A stretch of 64,000 bases of DNA from Candidatus Poribacteria bacterium (lineage in GTDB: Bacteria > Poribacteria > WGA-4E > WGA-3G). The position numbers were made by a program, and so were the translations under genes. Below are positions 57,772-64,000 of this stretch, one piece after another; the stretch's first letter is position 1; each line of letters starts with the position of its first letter. The stretch covers positions 124,001 through 188,000 of the forward strand of contig JAAXGN010000044.1 of assembly GCA_012267415.1 (NCBI GenBank), in the 5' to 3' direction. The notes under the pieces are model-generated. The model did no database searches. It was not told the DNA's origin and worked only from the letters and a program-made list of their open reading frames with translations.

Positions 57772-58881
57772 ATGCAACAAAAACGCGACTATTATGATGT
57801 TTTAAACGTCAGCAGAGATGCAGATGAGAACGAAATAAAAAAAGCATATAGAAAATTAGCAGTAAAATATCATCCAGATAAAAATCAAGGTGATAAAGAT
57901 GCCGAAGAGAAATTCAAAGAAGCCACCGAAGCTTATGACGTGTTGAGAACACCAGAGAAACGACAACGATATGACCAATATGGACATGCCGGACTTGAAG
58001 GGACAACAGCCGGATACGGATATGGCGTAAACCTTGACGATATATTGAGTGAAGTGTTTGGAGACGTATTTGGTGGTTTTGGAAGAACAAGCAATAGACC
58101 CAAACAGGGACGTAGCTTACAGTATAGCCTTGAAATCTCACTTGAGGAAGCATATTACGGAAAAGAGGAAACAATTGAAATACCACGAATTGAATCCTGT
58201 CCTGAATGTAACGGCAGTGGAGCTGAAAGAGGATCAACTATTGATACGTGTCCTCAGTGCTATGGACAGGGACAGGTAACCCAATCACAAGGCTTCTTTA
58301 CAATGTCCCGAACATGTCCACGATGTCAAGGAGAAGGTGAAATTATAAAGAACCCATGTAGAAACTGTAACGGACAAGGTAGGATAAGAGTCAAACGAGA
58401 ACTCAAAATAAAAATAGATAAAGGTGTTGACAACCGTACTGAGTACCGTTTGCGTGGACAAGGCGAAGCAGGTACTTTAGGAGGACCCCCCGGAGACCTA
58501 CTGGTAGTTATCCATATAAAACCACACCAAACTTTCACCAGAGAGGGAAACGATCTATATACATCAGCAAAAATTTCGTTCATCCAAGCAGCACTTGGAA
58601 CTACTATTGAAGTTAGAAACATTGAAGGTGTTCAGGAATTAGATGTTCCCGCTGGAACACAATACGGAGACCAATTGCGCATTAAAGGGAAGGGAATGCC
58701 AAGATATAGAAGTTCTTATTTCGGTGACCTTGTTGTTCAGATAGAGATAGAAACACCAAGAAAACTCACGACACAACAGAGAACATTATTGGAACATTTT
58801 GATGCCCCTGAGTATAAACCCGACGGATCTGAGAACGGTAGTTTCTGGGAAAAACTTTTTGGCAATCAAGATGATAAGTAG
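57772..58881 (+). CDS. dnaJ: Chaperone protein DnaJ
   Basis: A full-length type I DnaJ of 369 residues. The J domain has the HPD motif at 34-36 (KYHPDKNQGDKD). A Gly-rich segment follows at about 75-110, then the zinc-binding domain with CPECNGSG, CPQCYGQG, CPRCQGEG and CRNCNGQG (about 140-205), and the C-terminal substrate-binding domains to 369. It stimulates the ATPase of DnaK and delivers substrates to it in the cytoplasm. The start at ATG 57772 follows AGGTAGGAAAA. The gene ends exactly at the border of a 61-base tandem repeat. It lies downstream of grpE on the same strand, as in many heat-shock clusters. Confidence 0.94.
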   Translation: MQQKRDYYDVLNVSRDADENEIKKAYRKLAVKYHPDKNQGDKDAEEKFKEATEAYDVLRTPEKRQRYDQYGHAGLEGTTAGYGYGVNLDDILSEVFGDVFGGFGRTSNRPKQGRSLQYSLEISLEEAYYGKEETIEIPRIESCPECNGSGAERGSTIDTCPQCYGQGQVTQSQGFFTMSRTCPRCQGEGEIIKNPCRNCNGQGRIRVKRELKIKIDKGVDNRTEYRLRGQGEAGTLGGPPGDLLVVIHIKPHQTFTREGNDLYTSAKISFIQAALGTTIEVRNIEGVQELDVPAGTQYGDQLRIKGKGMPRYRSSYFGDLVVQIEIETPRKLTTQQRTLLEHFDAPEYKPDGSENGSFWEKLFGNQDDK

Positions 58882-59004
58882 GCGGTGAATGCCTAAATGG
58901 CATTCATACCGTTGATTTGAACTCCGATTCCCGATTTTGTAGGCGGTGAATGCCAAAAGGCATTCATACCGTTGATTTCTTGATTTGAACTCCGATTCCC
59001 GACC
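58878..59004 (+). repeat. 61-bp tandem repeat, two copies, between dnaJ and prmA
   Basis: Copy 1 (58878-58938) and copy 2 (58939-59004) both begin GTAGGCGGTGAATGCC, contain GGCATTCATACCGTTGATTT as the second part of a hairpin with GGTGAATGCC, and end GAACTCCGATTCCCGA. Copy 2 has an insertion of a few bases. The first copy overlaps the last codon of dnaJ, so the repeat was probably acquired beside the gene end. Confidence 0.75.
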
Positions 59005-59010
59005 TAAAAA

Positions 59011-59895
59011 ATGAAATGGGTACAGATTACAATAAAAACATCTCATGAAGCATCTGAAGCAGTAGCAAATCAATTATTTGAAATGCAGTCACTCGGCGTT
59101 GAGATAACTGAAGATGACAAAAAAGATACCCTATTAACCGCATATTTCCCTTTAGATGACAAAATAAATTCAAGAGTTAACAGACTGAGAACCTTCCTGT
59201 CAAAACTACCTACATGGGGAATCCAACCGAATCCAGCAAAAATTGAACTAAAAAGAATTGAATCAGAAAAATGGACAGAGGCATGGAAGGCAAATTTCAC
59301 ACCTCAAAAAGTAGGAGAAAAGATACGCATTGTTCCAACATGGTATGAACAACCCATCAATGAATCAGACATCGTAATAAGACTTGATCCTGGAATGGCA
59401 TTTGGCACAGGTTATCATCCAACAACACGATTAGCTCTACAAATGTTGGAAAAGTCGATCAGACCGAATCAGATTGTAGCAGATGTAGGAACTGGTTCTG
59501 GTATTTTGGCAATAGCAGCTTTTAAACTTGGCGCGAAACATATTGACGCGATCGAACTCGACCCGACAGCAATACCAGTAGCAATGAACAATTTCGCCAA
59601 TAACAGTGTTTCCAAAAAAATCACATTACATGAAGCAGATGGACTCCGGACTGTTGAACGAAAATACGATATTATAGTCGCAAACATCCTAACAAAAGCA
59701 ATCATACCATTGATTCCATACTGTCGTGATAAACTAAATTCGGATGGGAGCCTGATCTTATCCGGTATTCTGGAATCAGAACAGACCGACGTTCAAGAAA
59801 CTCTAAAAGAAAACGGTTTAGAATGCGTTTCTGTCACGCGTCAAGCAGAGGATGAGCTGATATGGGTAGCAATGTTAGCGAGGTTCCTTGGCTAA
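59011..59895 (+). CDS. prmA: Ribosomal protein L11 methyltransferase
   Basis: PrmA trimethylates ribosomal protein L11. The 294-residue product has the N-terminal L11-binding domain (about 1-60; MKWVQITIKTSHEASEAV) and a class I methyltransferase domain with VADVGTGSGILAIAA (about 152-166) as the SAM-binding loop. HIDAIELDPTAI follows with the Asp/Glu that holds the ribose, then DIIVANILTKAIIPL, and LILSGILESE. Length and motif order fit. The 3' end overlaps by 21 bases the gene on the opposite strand that encodes a diheme cytochrome. AAAAAATG gives no clear ribosome site, but ATG 59011 begins the conserved domain directly. Confidence 0.9.
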   Translation: MKWVQITIKTSHEASEAVANQLFEMQSLGVEITEDDKKDTLLTAYFPLDDKINSRVNRLRTFLSKLPTWGIQPNPAKIELKRIESEKWTEAWKANFTPQKVGEKIRIVPTWYEQPINESDIVIRLDPGMAFGTGYHPTTRLALQMLEKSIRPNQIVADVGTGSGILAIAAFKLGAKHIDAIELDPTAIPVAMNNFANNSVSKKITLHEADGLRTVERKYDIIVANILTKAIIPLIPYCRDKLNSDGSLILSGILESEQTDVQETLKENGLECVSVTRQAEDELIWVAMLARFLG

Positions 59896-60132
59896 TCCAT
59901 GACAAAGATTACATCTACCGAGATTGAGATGGGGCATGATAGGTGATTTCTCATCGCCATCTTTATGACATTCCATACACGCTGCATCTTCAGAAGACGC
60001 TCGATGTTCCTCAATATTTGATCGGGCAGGTGCTGCATTAAAAAATAGAATTACCATGACAATCGCGAATATTAGACCAATTACGCAGACAATATACATC
60101 AGTACTTTCGGGTTAGCTTGATCGGTAGGCAT
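59875..60132 (-). CDS. Membrane-anchored diheme c-type cytochrome
   Basis: A small 85-residue protein with one membrane helix (LMYIVCVIGLIFAIVMVILFF, about 11-31) and two C-x2-C-H heme sites in the short periplasmic tail: CMECH near 52-56 and CNLCH near 74-78. Its compact form is like small electron-transfer cytochromes that dock on multiheme partners. The large pentaheme protein at 25.2 kb is a possible partner, but nothing links them directly. The last 21 bases overlap the end of prmA on the other strand. It starts MPTDQANPKV after a weak ribosome site. Confident that it encodes a cytochrome c; its electron partner is unknown. Confidence 0.8.
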   Translation of the reverse strand: MPTDQANPKVLMYIVCVIGLIFAIVMVILFFNAAPARSNIEEHRASSEDAACMECHKDGDEKSPIMPHLNLGRCNLCHGLAKEPR

Positions 60133-60188
60133 GTGATATTTAAAATTCCTTACTATAGTTGTTTTGTTAAATATGTGCCATTGGCAAC

Positions 60189-61013
60189 CTATTCAAAGAA
60201 TGGAAAAAGAATCGGTATGTTCTCTTCAGTGAGTCGGGAACCGTACTCGCTGGTCTCGAAAACTTCAGCAAAGTTTGTTTCAAGACCTACGCTTACACCG
60301 TATAGATTCGTCAGCAGACTTCTATGTTCTTCGGCAATCACATTGAAGCGATTACGCATACGATTAGCAAACCATTCGCGTCTGGCATCATCGCTTTCAG
60401 GCACTGAATCCAATGTTCCACTGTTGTACGGAAGCCATTCATAGAACTGTGAAGTATGACAATGGAGCATATCAATTTTCTGTTCAATGACTGCATCAAT
60501 GTTTATCGCTATATCTGGACAAAATGCATTCGGTTTTTTAAAACCATCACTAAGATACATAATTACAGGATTCCTCTGCATGTGCGGTGTCAAAGCACAT
60601 ACATTTGGAACTGTAACCATATAGGCAGCATCTTGAACCAGAATTGACGTATAACGGTGGTCTGGATGATAATCATTTGGTCGGTGAGTCATGATAAGGT
60701 CAGGTACAAATTCACGAATCAGACGAATAATCTGAAAGCGATTCTCTAAAGTAGGAACAAGTTCTCCATCGTGATTGTCAAGTAGTTCATATTCAATACC
60801 GATAACAGCCGCAGCAGCGTGTGCTTCAGCATTTCGTCTTTGTGCTAAAGCACCACCACCCATCTGATGGTGTCCTGCATCGCCGTTGGTAACGGAAACG
60901 AATTTAACATGGTGTCCGTTCTGTTTATATAGAGCTGCAACACCCCCTGCTTTGATGTCACAATCGTCTGGATGTGCACCGATAACCATAACCCGTACCG
61001 CTTCACTGTTCAT
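60189..61013 (-). CDS. PIG-L/LmbE-family deacetylase
   Basis: A 274-residue zinc-dependent N-deacetylase of the PIG-L/LmbE type. AHPDD (about 13-17) is the metal motif with His and Asp, and HRPNDYHPDHRY (about 111-122) carries the later His ligand. GDAGHHQMGG and RRNAEAHAA are further family marks. Members deacetylate GlcNAc-containing substrates such as GlcNAc-inositol, mycothiol/bacillithiol precursors or chitobiose derivatives. Which one applies here is not readable. The start is the ATG at 61011-61013. It is divergent from the tandem PurS gene. The relation to nearby glycan-degradation genes is inference. Confidence 0.88.
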   Translation of the reverse strand: MNSEAVRVMVIGAHPDDCDIKAGGVAALYKQNGHHVKFVSVTNGDAGHHQMGGGALAQRRNAEAHAAAAVIGIEYELLDNHDGELVPTLENRFQIIRLIREFVPDLIMTHRPNDYHPDHRYTSILVQDAAYMVTVPNVCALTPHMQRNPVIMYLSDGFKKPNAFCPDIAINIDAVIEQKIDMLHCHTSQFYEWLPYNSGTLDSVPESDDARREWFANRMRNRFNVIAEEHRSLLTNLYGVSVGLETNFAEVFETSEYGSRLTEENIPILFPFFE

Positions 61014-61092
61014 ATATTATATTCTCATTTGAAAATTCTTGTGTATACTATAGTTTAGAAATAGATATACACTTATTTCCTAACAAGTACTC

Positions 61093-61155
61093 GTTTGTAG
61101 TAGGGCAATTCATTGCCCGTCGTGTCCAAAAGTGTCATGATATTTTTAATTTTCA
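61093..61155 (+). repeat. GTAGTAGGGCAATTCATTGCCCG repeat, extended form, copy 3
   Basis: Same as 14397-14460 and 52355-52417: GTTTGTAGTAGGGCAATTCA, a CGTCGTGTCCAAAAGTGTCATG tail and a final TTTCAC. The start of the tandem PurS gene follows 39 bases later, on the same strand. Confidence 0.7.
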
Positions 61156-61194
61156 CTATAAAATCACATTTTATAATCTAAAACGGAAAAACTG

Positions 61195-61662
61195 ATGAAT
61201 TCTTGGAAAATTGAAGTTTCATACAAACCTGAAATTACAGACTTTGTTGGCAAAGAGATTCTTGAAGATATTACCGACCTTGGCATAGATGGTGTTGAAT
61301 CCGTCCGTACTGCATCCATATATTGGATTGAAGGAACACTTAACACCGAACACATACACAGAATTGGCAGCGAACTCCTTGCTGATCCGATTACACAAAT
61401 GTTTAATCTGACTGAAGAAAAAGAAGAAACAAACGATTGGACAATAGAAGTCCAATACAAACTTGGTGTAACAGATGCTGTTGGAGATAGTACTGTCAAG
61501 GGTATCAAAGATATCGGTATCTCCTCTGTCAACAATGTTCGGACAGGCAAAAAGTTCTGGTTAAGTGGAAACCTAAGTAATCAAATCATAGAAAACATTG
61601 CACAACGTCTGCTAATGAATGATGTAATCCAGACCTTTTCTTATGTAGAACCACATGGCTAA
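61195..61662 (+). CDS. Tandem-duplicated PurS-like protein
   Basis: PurS is the small subunit that bridges PurL and PurQ in the FGAM synthase step of purine synthesis, usually as a dimer of about 80-residue chains. This 155-residue protein contains two such units: residues 3-73 (WKIEVSYKPEITDFVGKEIL, GVESVRT, IYWIEG) and 79-150 (WTIEVQYKLGVTDAVGDSTV, SVNNVRTG, KFWLSG). They are joined by EEKEETND. The two halves share their pattern but are diverged, so it is an old duplication and would form a PurS dimer in one chain. No purL or purQ is next to it. ATG 61195 is preceded by weak AAAACGGAAAA. Confidence 0.75.
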   Translation: MNSWKIEVSYKPEITDFVGKEILEDITDLGIDGVESVRTASIYWIEGTLNTEHIHRIGSELLADPITQMFNLTEEKEETNDWTIEVQYKLGVTDAVGDSTVKGIKDIGISSVNNVRTGKKFWLSGNLSNQIIENIAQRLLMNDVIQTFSYVEPHG

Positions 61663-61699
61663 ATCCAGTGTTCTGTTCAATCAAAAAATGGGGTGTCCC

Positions 61700-61768
61700 G
61701 TTTGTAGTAGGGCAATTCATTGCCCGTTCTTCCCGCAGAAACGGGCAATGAATTGCCCTACTACAAAC
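61700..61768. repeat. Perfect palindromic GTAGTAGGGCAATT element, copy 2
   Basis: Reverse-complementary arms, nearly the same sequence as at 45546-45614 (GTTTGTAGTAGGGCAATTCA and onward, loop with TTCCCGCAG). The left flank CAATCAAAAAATGGGGTGTC is the reverse complement of the right flank of the 45.5 kb copy, so the element was inserted in opposite orientations. Confidence 0.75.
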
Positions 61769-61820
61769 GAGTACACATGTAATTCAAAGGTAGATAGTCT
61801 ACTAGTGTTAATATAGCATC

Positions 61821-62792
61821 CTAAAACAAAGGTAATCCTTGCGCTTCAGTATAGACCGAATATAGTGACTGACTACCTGTCATAAACAGTCTGTTACGTT
61901 TTGTTCCTCCAAAACATAGATTTGAACAGATTTCTGGTAAGTGAATTTTACCTATCAACGTTCCATCTGGAGCGAATATATGCACACCGTCATATCCATC
62001 TCCAACCCAACCAGCACTTGACCATAGATTGCCGTCTATATCACACCTGATACCATCAGCAATTCCTGGGGACATATCACAGAACACCTGTTTGTTCTCT
62101 AAGTGTTCACCGTTTACAACATCAAAGACATAGATATTTCTTGGACTTCCCTCTTTATGAATGGCACCCGTATCTACAACATATAACTTTTCATAATCTG
62201 GTGAAAAGCAAATTCCATTCGGTTTCTCAAGCTCCGTTGTAACAACAGTCGCTACTCTGGCATCAGGATTCAGACGATAGACTGCAGTGGGTAATTCAAA
62301 ATCTGCGATATGTCCTTCGTAATTCAGCATAATACCGTATCCTGGATCGGTGAACCATATATGTCCATCTGTGTGCACAGCAACATCATTTGGAGCATTG
62401 AGACGTTTACCATCATAGTGATCCATCAACACAGAAATCGTTCCATCATATTCAGTCCGAGTAACGCGTCGTGTGCCGTGTTCACAACTGATAAGTCTTC
62501 CTTGTCGGTCTCGTGTATGTCCGTTACTATAATTGGATGGTTTACGATATACACTTACCTTCCCAGAGGCTTCTTCCCATTTCAGTATCCTGTTATTTGG
62601 TATATCACTCCAAAGTAGATATCCGCCATCTCCGAACCACACAGGTCCTTCTGACCAACGGGCACCAGACCATAGTCGTTCCACAACTGCATTACCAATT
62701 CTATATTTTGCAAATCGTGAATCAATCACCTCAATCGCAGGATCAGGGTAACGGGTAATAGATCCGTCCCATTTCCTCTCAGAGTCGCGCAT
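61821..62792 (-). CDS. SMP-30/gluconolactonase family protein
   Basis: A 323-residue six-bladed beta-propeller of the SMP-30/gluconolactonase/LRE type. WSEGPVWF carries the metal-binding Glu, LNAPNDVAVH the Asn, and GICFSPDYEKLYVVDTG the Asp. IRCDIDGNLWSSAG follows. These enzymes open aldonolactones to aldonic acids, which would feed the sugar-acid genes seen earlier in the window. The start is the ATG at 62790-62792, which has GGAGTT at a good distance. The five-codon extension to 62807 is not needed. The 563-base spacer upstream of it (62808-63370) is full of repeats. Confidence 0.85.
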   Translation of the reverse strand: MRDSERKWDGSITRYPDPAIEVIDSRFAKYRIGNAVVERLWSGARWSEGPVWFGDGGYLLWSDIPNNRILKWEEASGKVSVYRKPSNYSNGHTRDRQGRLISCEHGTRRVTRTEYDGTISVLMDHYDGKRLNAPNDVAVHTDGHIWFTDPGYGIMLNYEGHIADFELPTAVYRLNPDARVATVVTTELEKPNGICFSPDYEKLYVVDTGAIHKEGSPRNIYVFDVVNGEHLENKQVFCDMSPGIADGIRCDIDGNLWSSAGWVGDGYDGVHIFAPDGTLIGKIHLPEICSNLCFGGTKRNRLFMTGSQSLYSVYTEAQGLPLF

Positions 62793-62871
62793 TGTTAACT
62801 CCTTCAATATTTATGTCAATAGATAAGTATAGCACAAAATACCTATCAAGTCTAAAGAATATACCTATACT

Positions 62872-63206
62872 GGGTGTGTAAATATTTTGTCACCATAATT
62901 GTCAATTTAAGAAGATAAATCCAATCAATTAGTGTCCTCAGTCCCGTAGGGACGCTATGTTTATAGATCATGTTTGAACACCCGTTCTTTAGTCCCGTAG
63001 GGACGATATGTGCAAAATAAGGCAATAACATAAACATATCGTCCCTACGGGACTAAAGAGGGTTAACAGCACGTTTTTCTATAAACATAGCGTCCCTACG
63101 GGACTAAAGACATACTCCTAACAGATTAATTCCTATAAATTAACATATAAGGTTACATAATCTTTACGTGCCAGAGAACATCCAGTGACAAAAACTTTAC
63201 ACACCC
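62872..63206. mobile_element. MITE-like element, GGGTGTGTAAA terminal repeats, copy III
   Basis: The ends GGGTGTGTAAATATTTTGTC (62872 onward) and GTGACAAAAACTTTACACAC (63185 onward) are inverted repeats with 20 of 22 matching bases, the best of the three copies. The 335-base interior is partly made of CCCGTAGGGACG repeats, and it has no coding frame. It lies between the SMP-30 gene and the cupin gene. Confidence 0.6.
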
Positions 63207-63360
63207 CTATACTTGACAGTGGAACACCTCAAAAAAAGTCGTTATTTTCGGTAAAAAATGGTATACTATATAACGAGTTTAGTCCTGTAGGGACGATATG
63301 TTTATAGAAAACGGCTATCTGAACTCGCTTCAGTCCCGTATGGGACGATATGTTTATAGA
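62938..63360. repeat. Cluster of six GTCCCGTAGGGACG repeats
   Basis: Six units of about 28 bases: 62938-62969, 62989-63013, 63031-63060 (inverted), 63078-63111 (inverted), 63278-63309 and 63328-63360. Each has the palindrome GTCCCGTAGGGAC, followed by G-(A/C)-TATGTTTATAG. Spacing and orientation vary, so this is not a CRISPR array. The last unit ends ten bases before the cupin start codon. Units two and three can form a long hairpin. Confidence 0.75.
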
Positions 63361-63370
63361 GGACTGAAAT

Positions 63371-63784
63371 ATGAGTGCAAATCCACATGTTATAGATTTT
63401 GATAAACAAACCCCGATTGACCGCGGCACAGGTGTGAAAACGGTTCCGTTGACTGGTAAATGGATCGACTCAACATCACTGACAAATGGTATTACGATGT
63501 TTGAACCGGGAGCAGCTATTGCCAGACATTACCATAACTGTGATGAATCGGTGACAATCCTGGAAGGTGAAGCCACTTGCGAAGTAGATGGTGAAATCTT
63601 CAAAATGAATGCTTACGATACAACCTTTGTTCCCGCTGGTATTCCACACCGGTTCTGGAATGAAAGCGATACCACAATGAAAATACTTTGGACTTATGCT
63701 TCTGTTGAGGTGACTCGCACATTTACCGAAACCGGTGAGACAGTTGGACATTTAACAGCCGCAGACCAAGCAGTCGTATCGTAG
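63371..63784 (+). CDS. Cupin-domain protein
   Basis: This 137-residue cupin has HYHNCDESVTILEGEATCEVDG (about 53-75, with His, His, Glu metal ligands) and PAGIPHRFWNESD (about 94-106, with the last His). All four cupin metal ligands seem to be present, so it is likely a metal-binding protein, enzyme or sensor. The substrate is unknown. The start codon ATG 63371 lies 10 bases after the last CCCGTAGGGACG repeat, and GAGGA lies at 63359-63363. It is followed 21 bases later by the M20 peptidase gene on the same strand, so the two may be expressed together. Confidence 0.82.
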   Translation: MSANPHVIDFDKQTPIDRGTGVKTVPLTGKWIDSTSLTNGITMFEPGAAIARHYHNCDESVTILEGEATCEVDGEIFKMNAYDTTFVPAGIPHRFWNESDTTMKILWTYASVEVTRTFTETGETVGHLTAADQAVVS

Positions 63785-63805
63785 TTAACAGAAGGAATCT
63801 TTTTG

Positions 63806-64000
63806 ATGTCTGTTAGAGACTATATTAAACAAAATCAGACTGCCTTGTGTAGTTTGCTTCAAGAACTCGTCAGAATCCCAACCATCAATCCACCAGGTGA
63901 AAACTATGCAGAGATGATTGAACTCCTTGATGGGAAGTGCAAAACGTTGGGAATGAAGACAAGAATTATAAAAGTACCGAAGCGAACTGCTGAACAGATT
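63806..64000 (+). CDS. M20-family peptidase/deacylase, N-terminal fragment (runs off window)
   Basis: The frame begins with ATG 63806 after GAAGGA at 63791-63796 and remains open to the last base. The 65 visible residues, including LLQELVRIPTINPPGENYAE, are the standard opening of the M20 family (ArgE, DapE, CPG2-type zinc amidohydrolases). The metal-binding His and Asp lie beyond the edge. Family members split acetyl-ornithine, succinyl-diaminopimelate or peptides. The identity cannot be narrowed here. Confidence 0.72.
   Translation, partial: MSVRDYIKQNQTALCSLLQELVRIPTINPPGENYAEMIELLDGKCKTLGMKTRIIKVPKRTAEQI

Noticed and set aside
62938-63360. Possible CRISPR array
   Set aside because: The repeated unit occurs in both orientations with spacings from about 20 to 170 bases, there are no regular spacers, and no cas genes are in the window.
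1-64000. tRNA, rRNA, riboswitch or replication origin
   Set aside because: I saw no TTCGA-type tRNA arm in a cloverleaf context, no rRNA conserved blocks and no DnaA-box cluster; a covariance-model scan is needed to exclude small RNAs.

Overview
This is a chromosomal window of about 42% GC (my estimate by eye) from a diderm, lipopolysaccharide-type bacterium. It carries bamA, skp, lpxD, a LolC/LolD pair and many lipoproteins. Two PhyH-type dioxygenases, two type I sulfatases, an enolase-superfamily sugar-acid dehydratase, a pectate-lyase-like protein, CotH and beta-helix secreted proteins, a very long HEAT-repeat lipoprotein and dense short palindromic intergenic repeats together resemble what I know of Candidatus Poribacteria and related FCB/PVC-like lineages. 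That assignment is inference; no rRNA or tRNA gene is visible to settle it.

Layout. 1-8 kb: the 3' end of glyS, an HtrA-like protease, an AAA ATPase fused to a PD-(D/E)XK nuclease, and a 1289-residue HEAT-repeat lipoprotein. 8.1-9.1 kb: two neighbouring genes, each broken by one small lesion (an in-frame TAG, and a +1 shift in a run of eight C). 9-15.3 kb: catabolic genes (NIPSNAP, PhyH, DgoD-like dehydratase, sulfatase, glycerate kinase, sugar isomerase-like). 15.2-19.6 kb: a minus-strand accessory island with an Rpn-type transposase remnant, a PD-(D/E)XK protein, a solo ParB-like protein and an abutting methyltransferase/endonuclease pair. 19.6-25.2 kb: dtd, three envelope proteins, a FAH-family protein and an SDR. 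25.2-33.5 kb: a membrane-anchored pentaheme cytochrome/TPR protein, pepA, a cupin, a formate dehydrogenase alpha subunit and a BMP lipoprotein. The formate dehydrogenase reads through a UGA with a SECIS-like hairpin just after it, so it is predicted to be a selenoprotein. 33.5-43.3 kb: secreted and polysaccharide-related proteins. 43.4-59.9 kb: core genes (lysS, lolC/lolD, ilvE, bamA-skp-lpxD, UbiA-family and GGGP-synthase-family genes, a SpoU methyltransferase, grpE, dnaJ, prmA). 59.9-64 kb: a diheme cytochrome, PIG-L, a tandem PurS, an SMP-30 protein, a cupin and the start of an M20 peptidase.

How the genes fit together. BamA, Skp, LpxD and LolCD build the outer membrane. The UbiA-family prenyltransferase and GGGP synthase next to them suggest a capacity for archaeal-type ether lipids on glycerol-1-phosphate. 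Sulfatases, dehydratase, glycerate kinase, isomerase-like protein and pectate-lyase-like protein fit degradation of sulfated or acidic glycans.

The intergenic spaces are unusually full of repeats. I distinguish at least six families, several with terminal inverted repeats and nested palindromes, which behave like MITEs. Starts were moved inward wherever a Shine-Dalgarno sequence and family length supported it.
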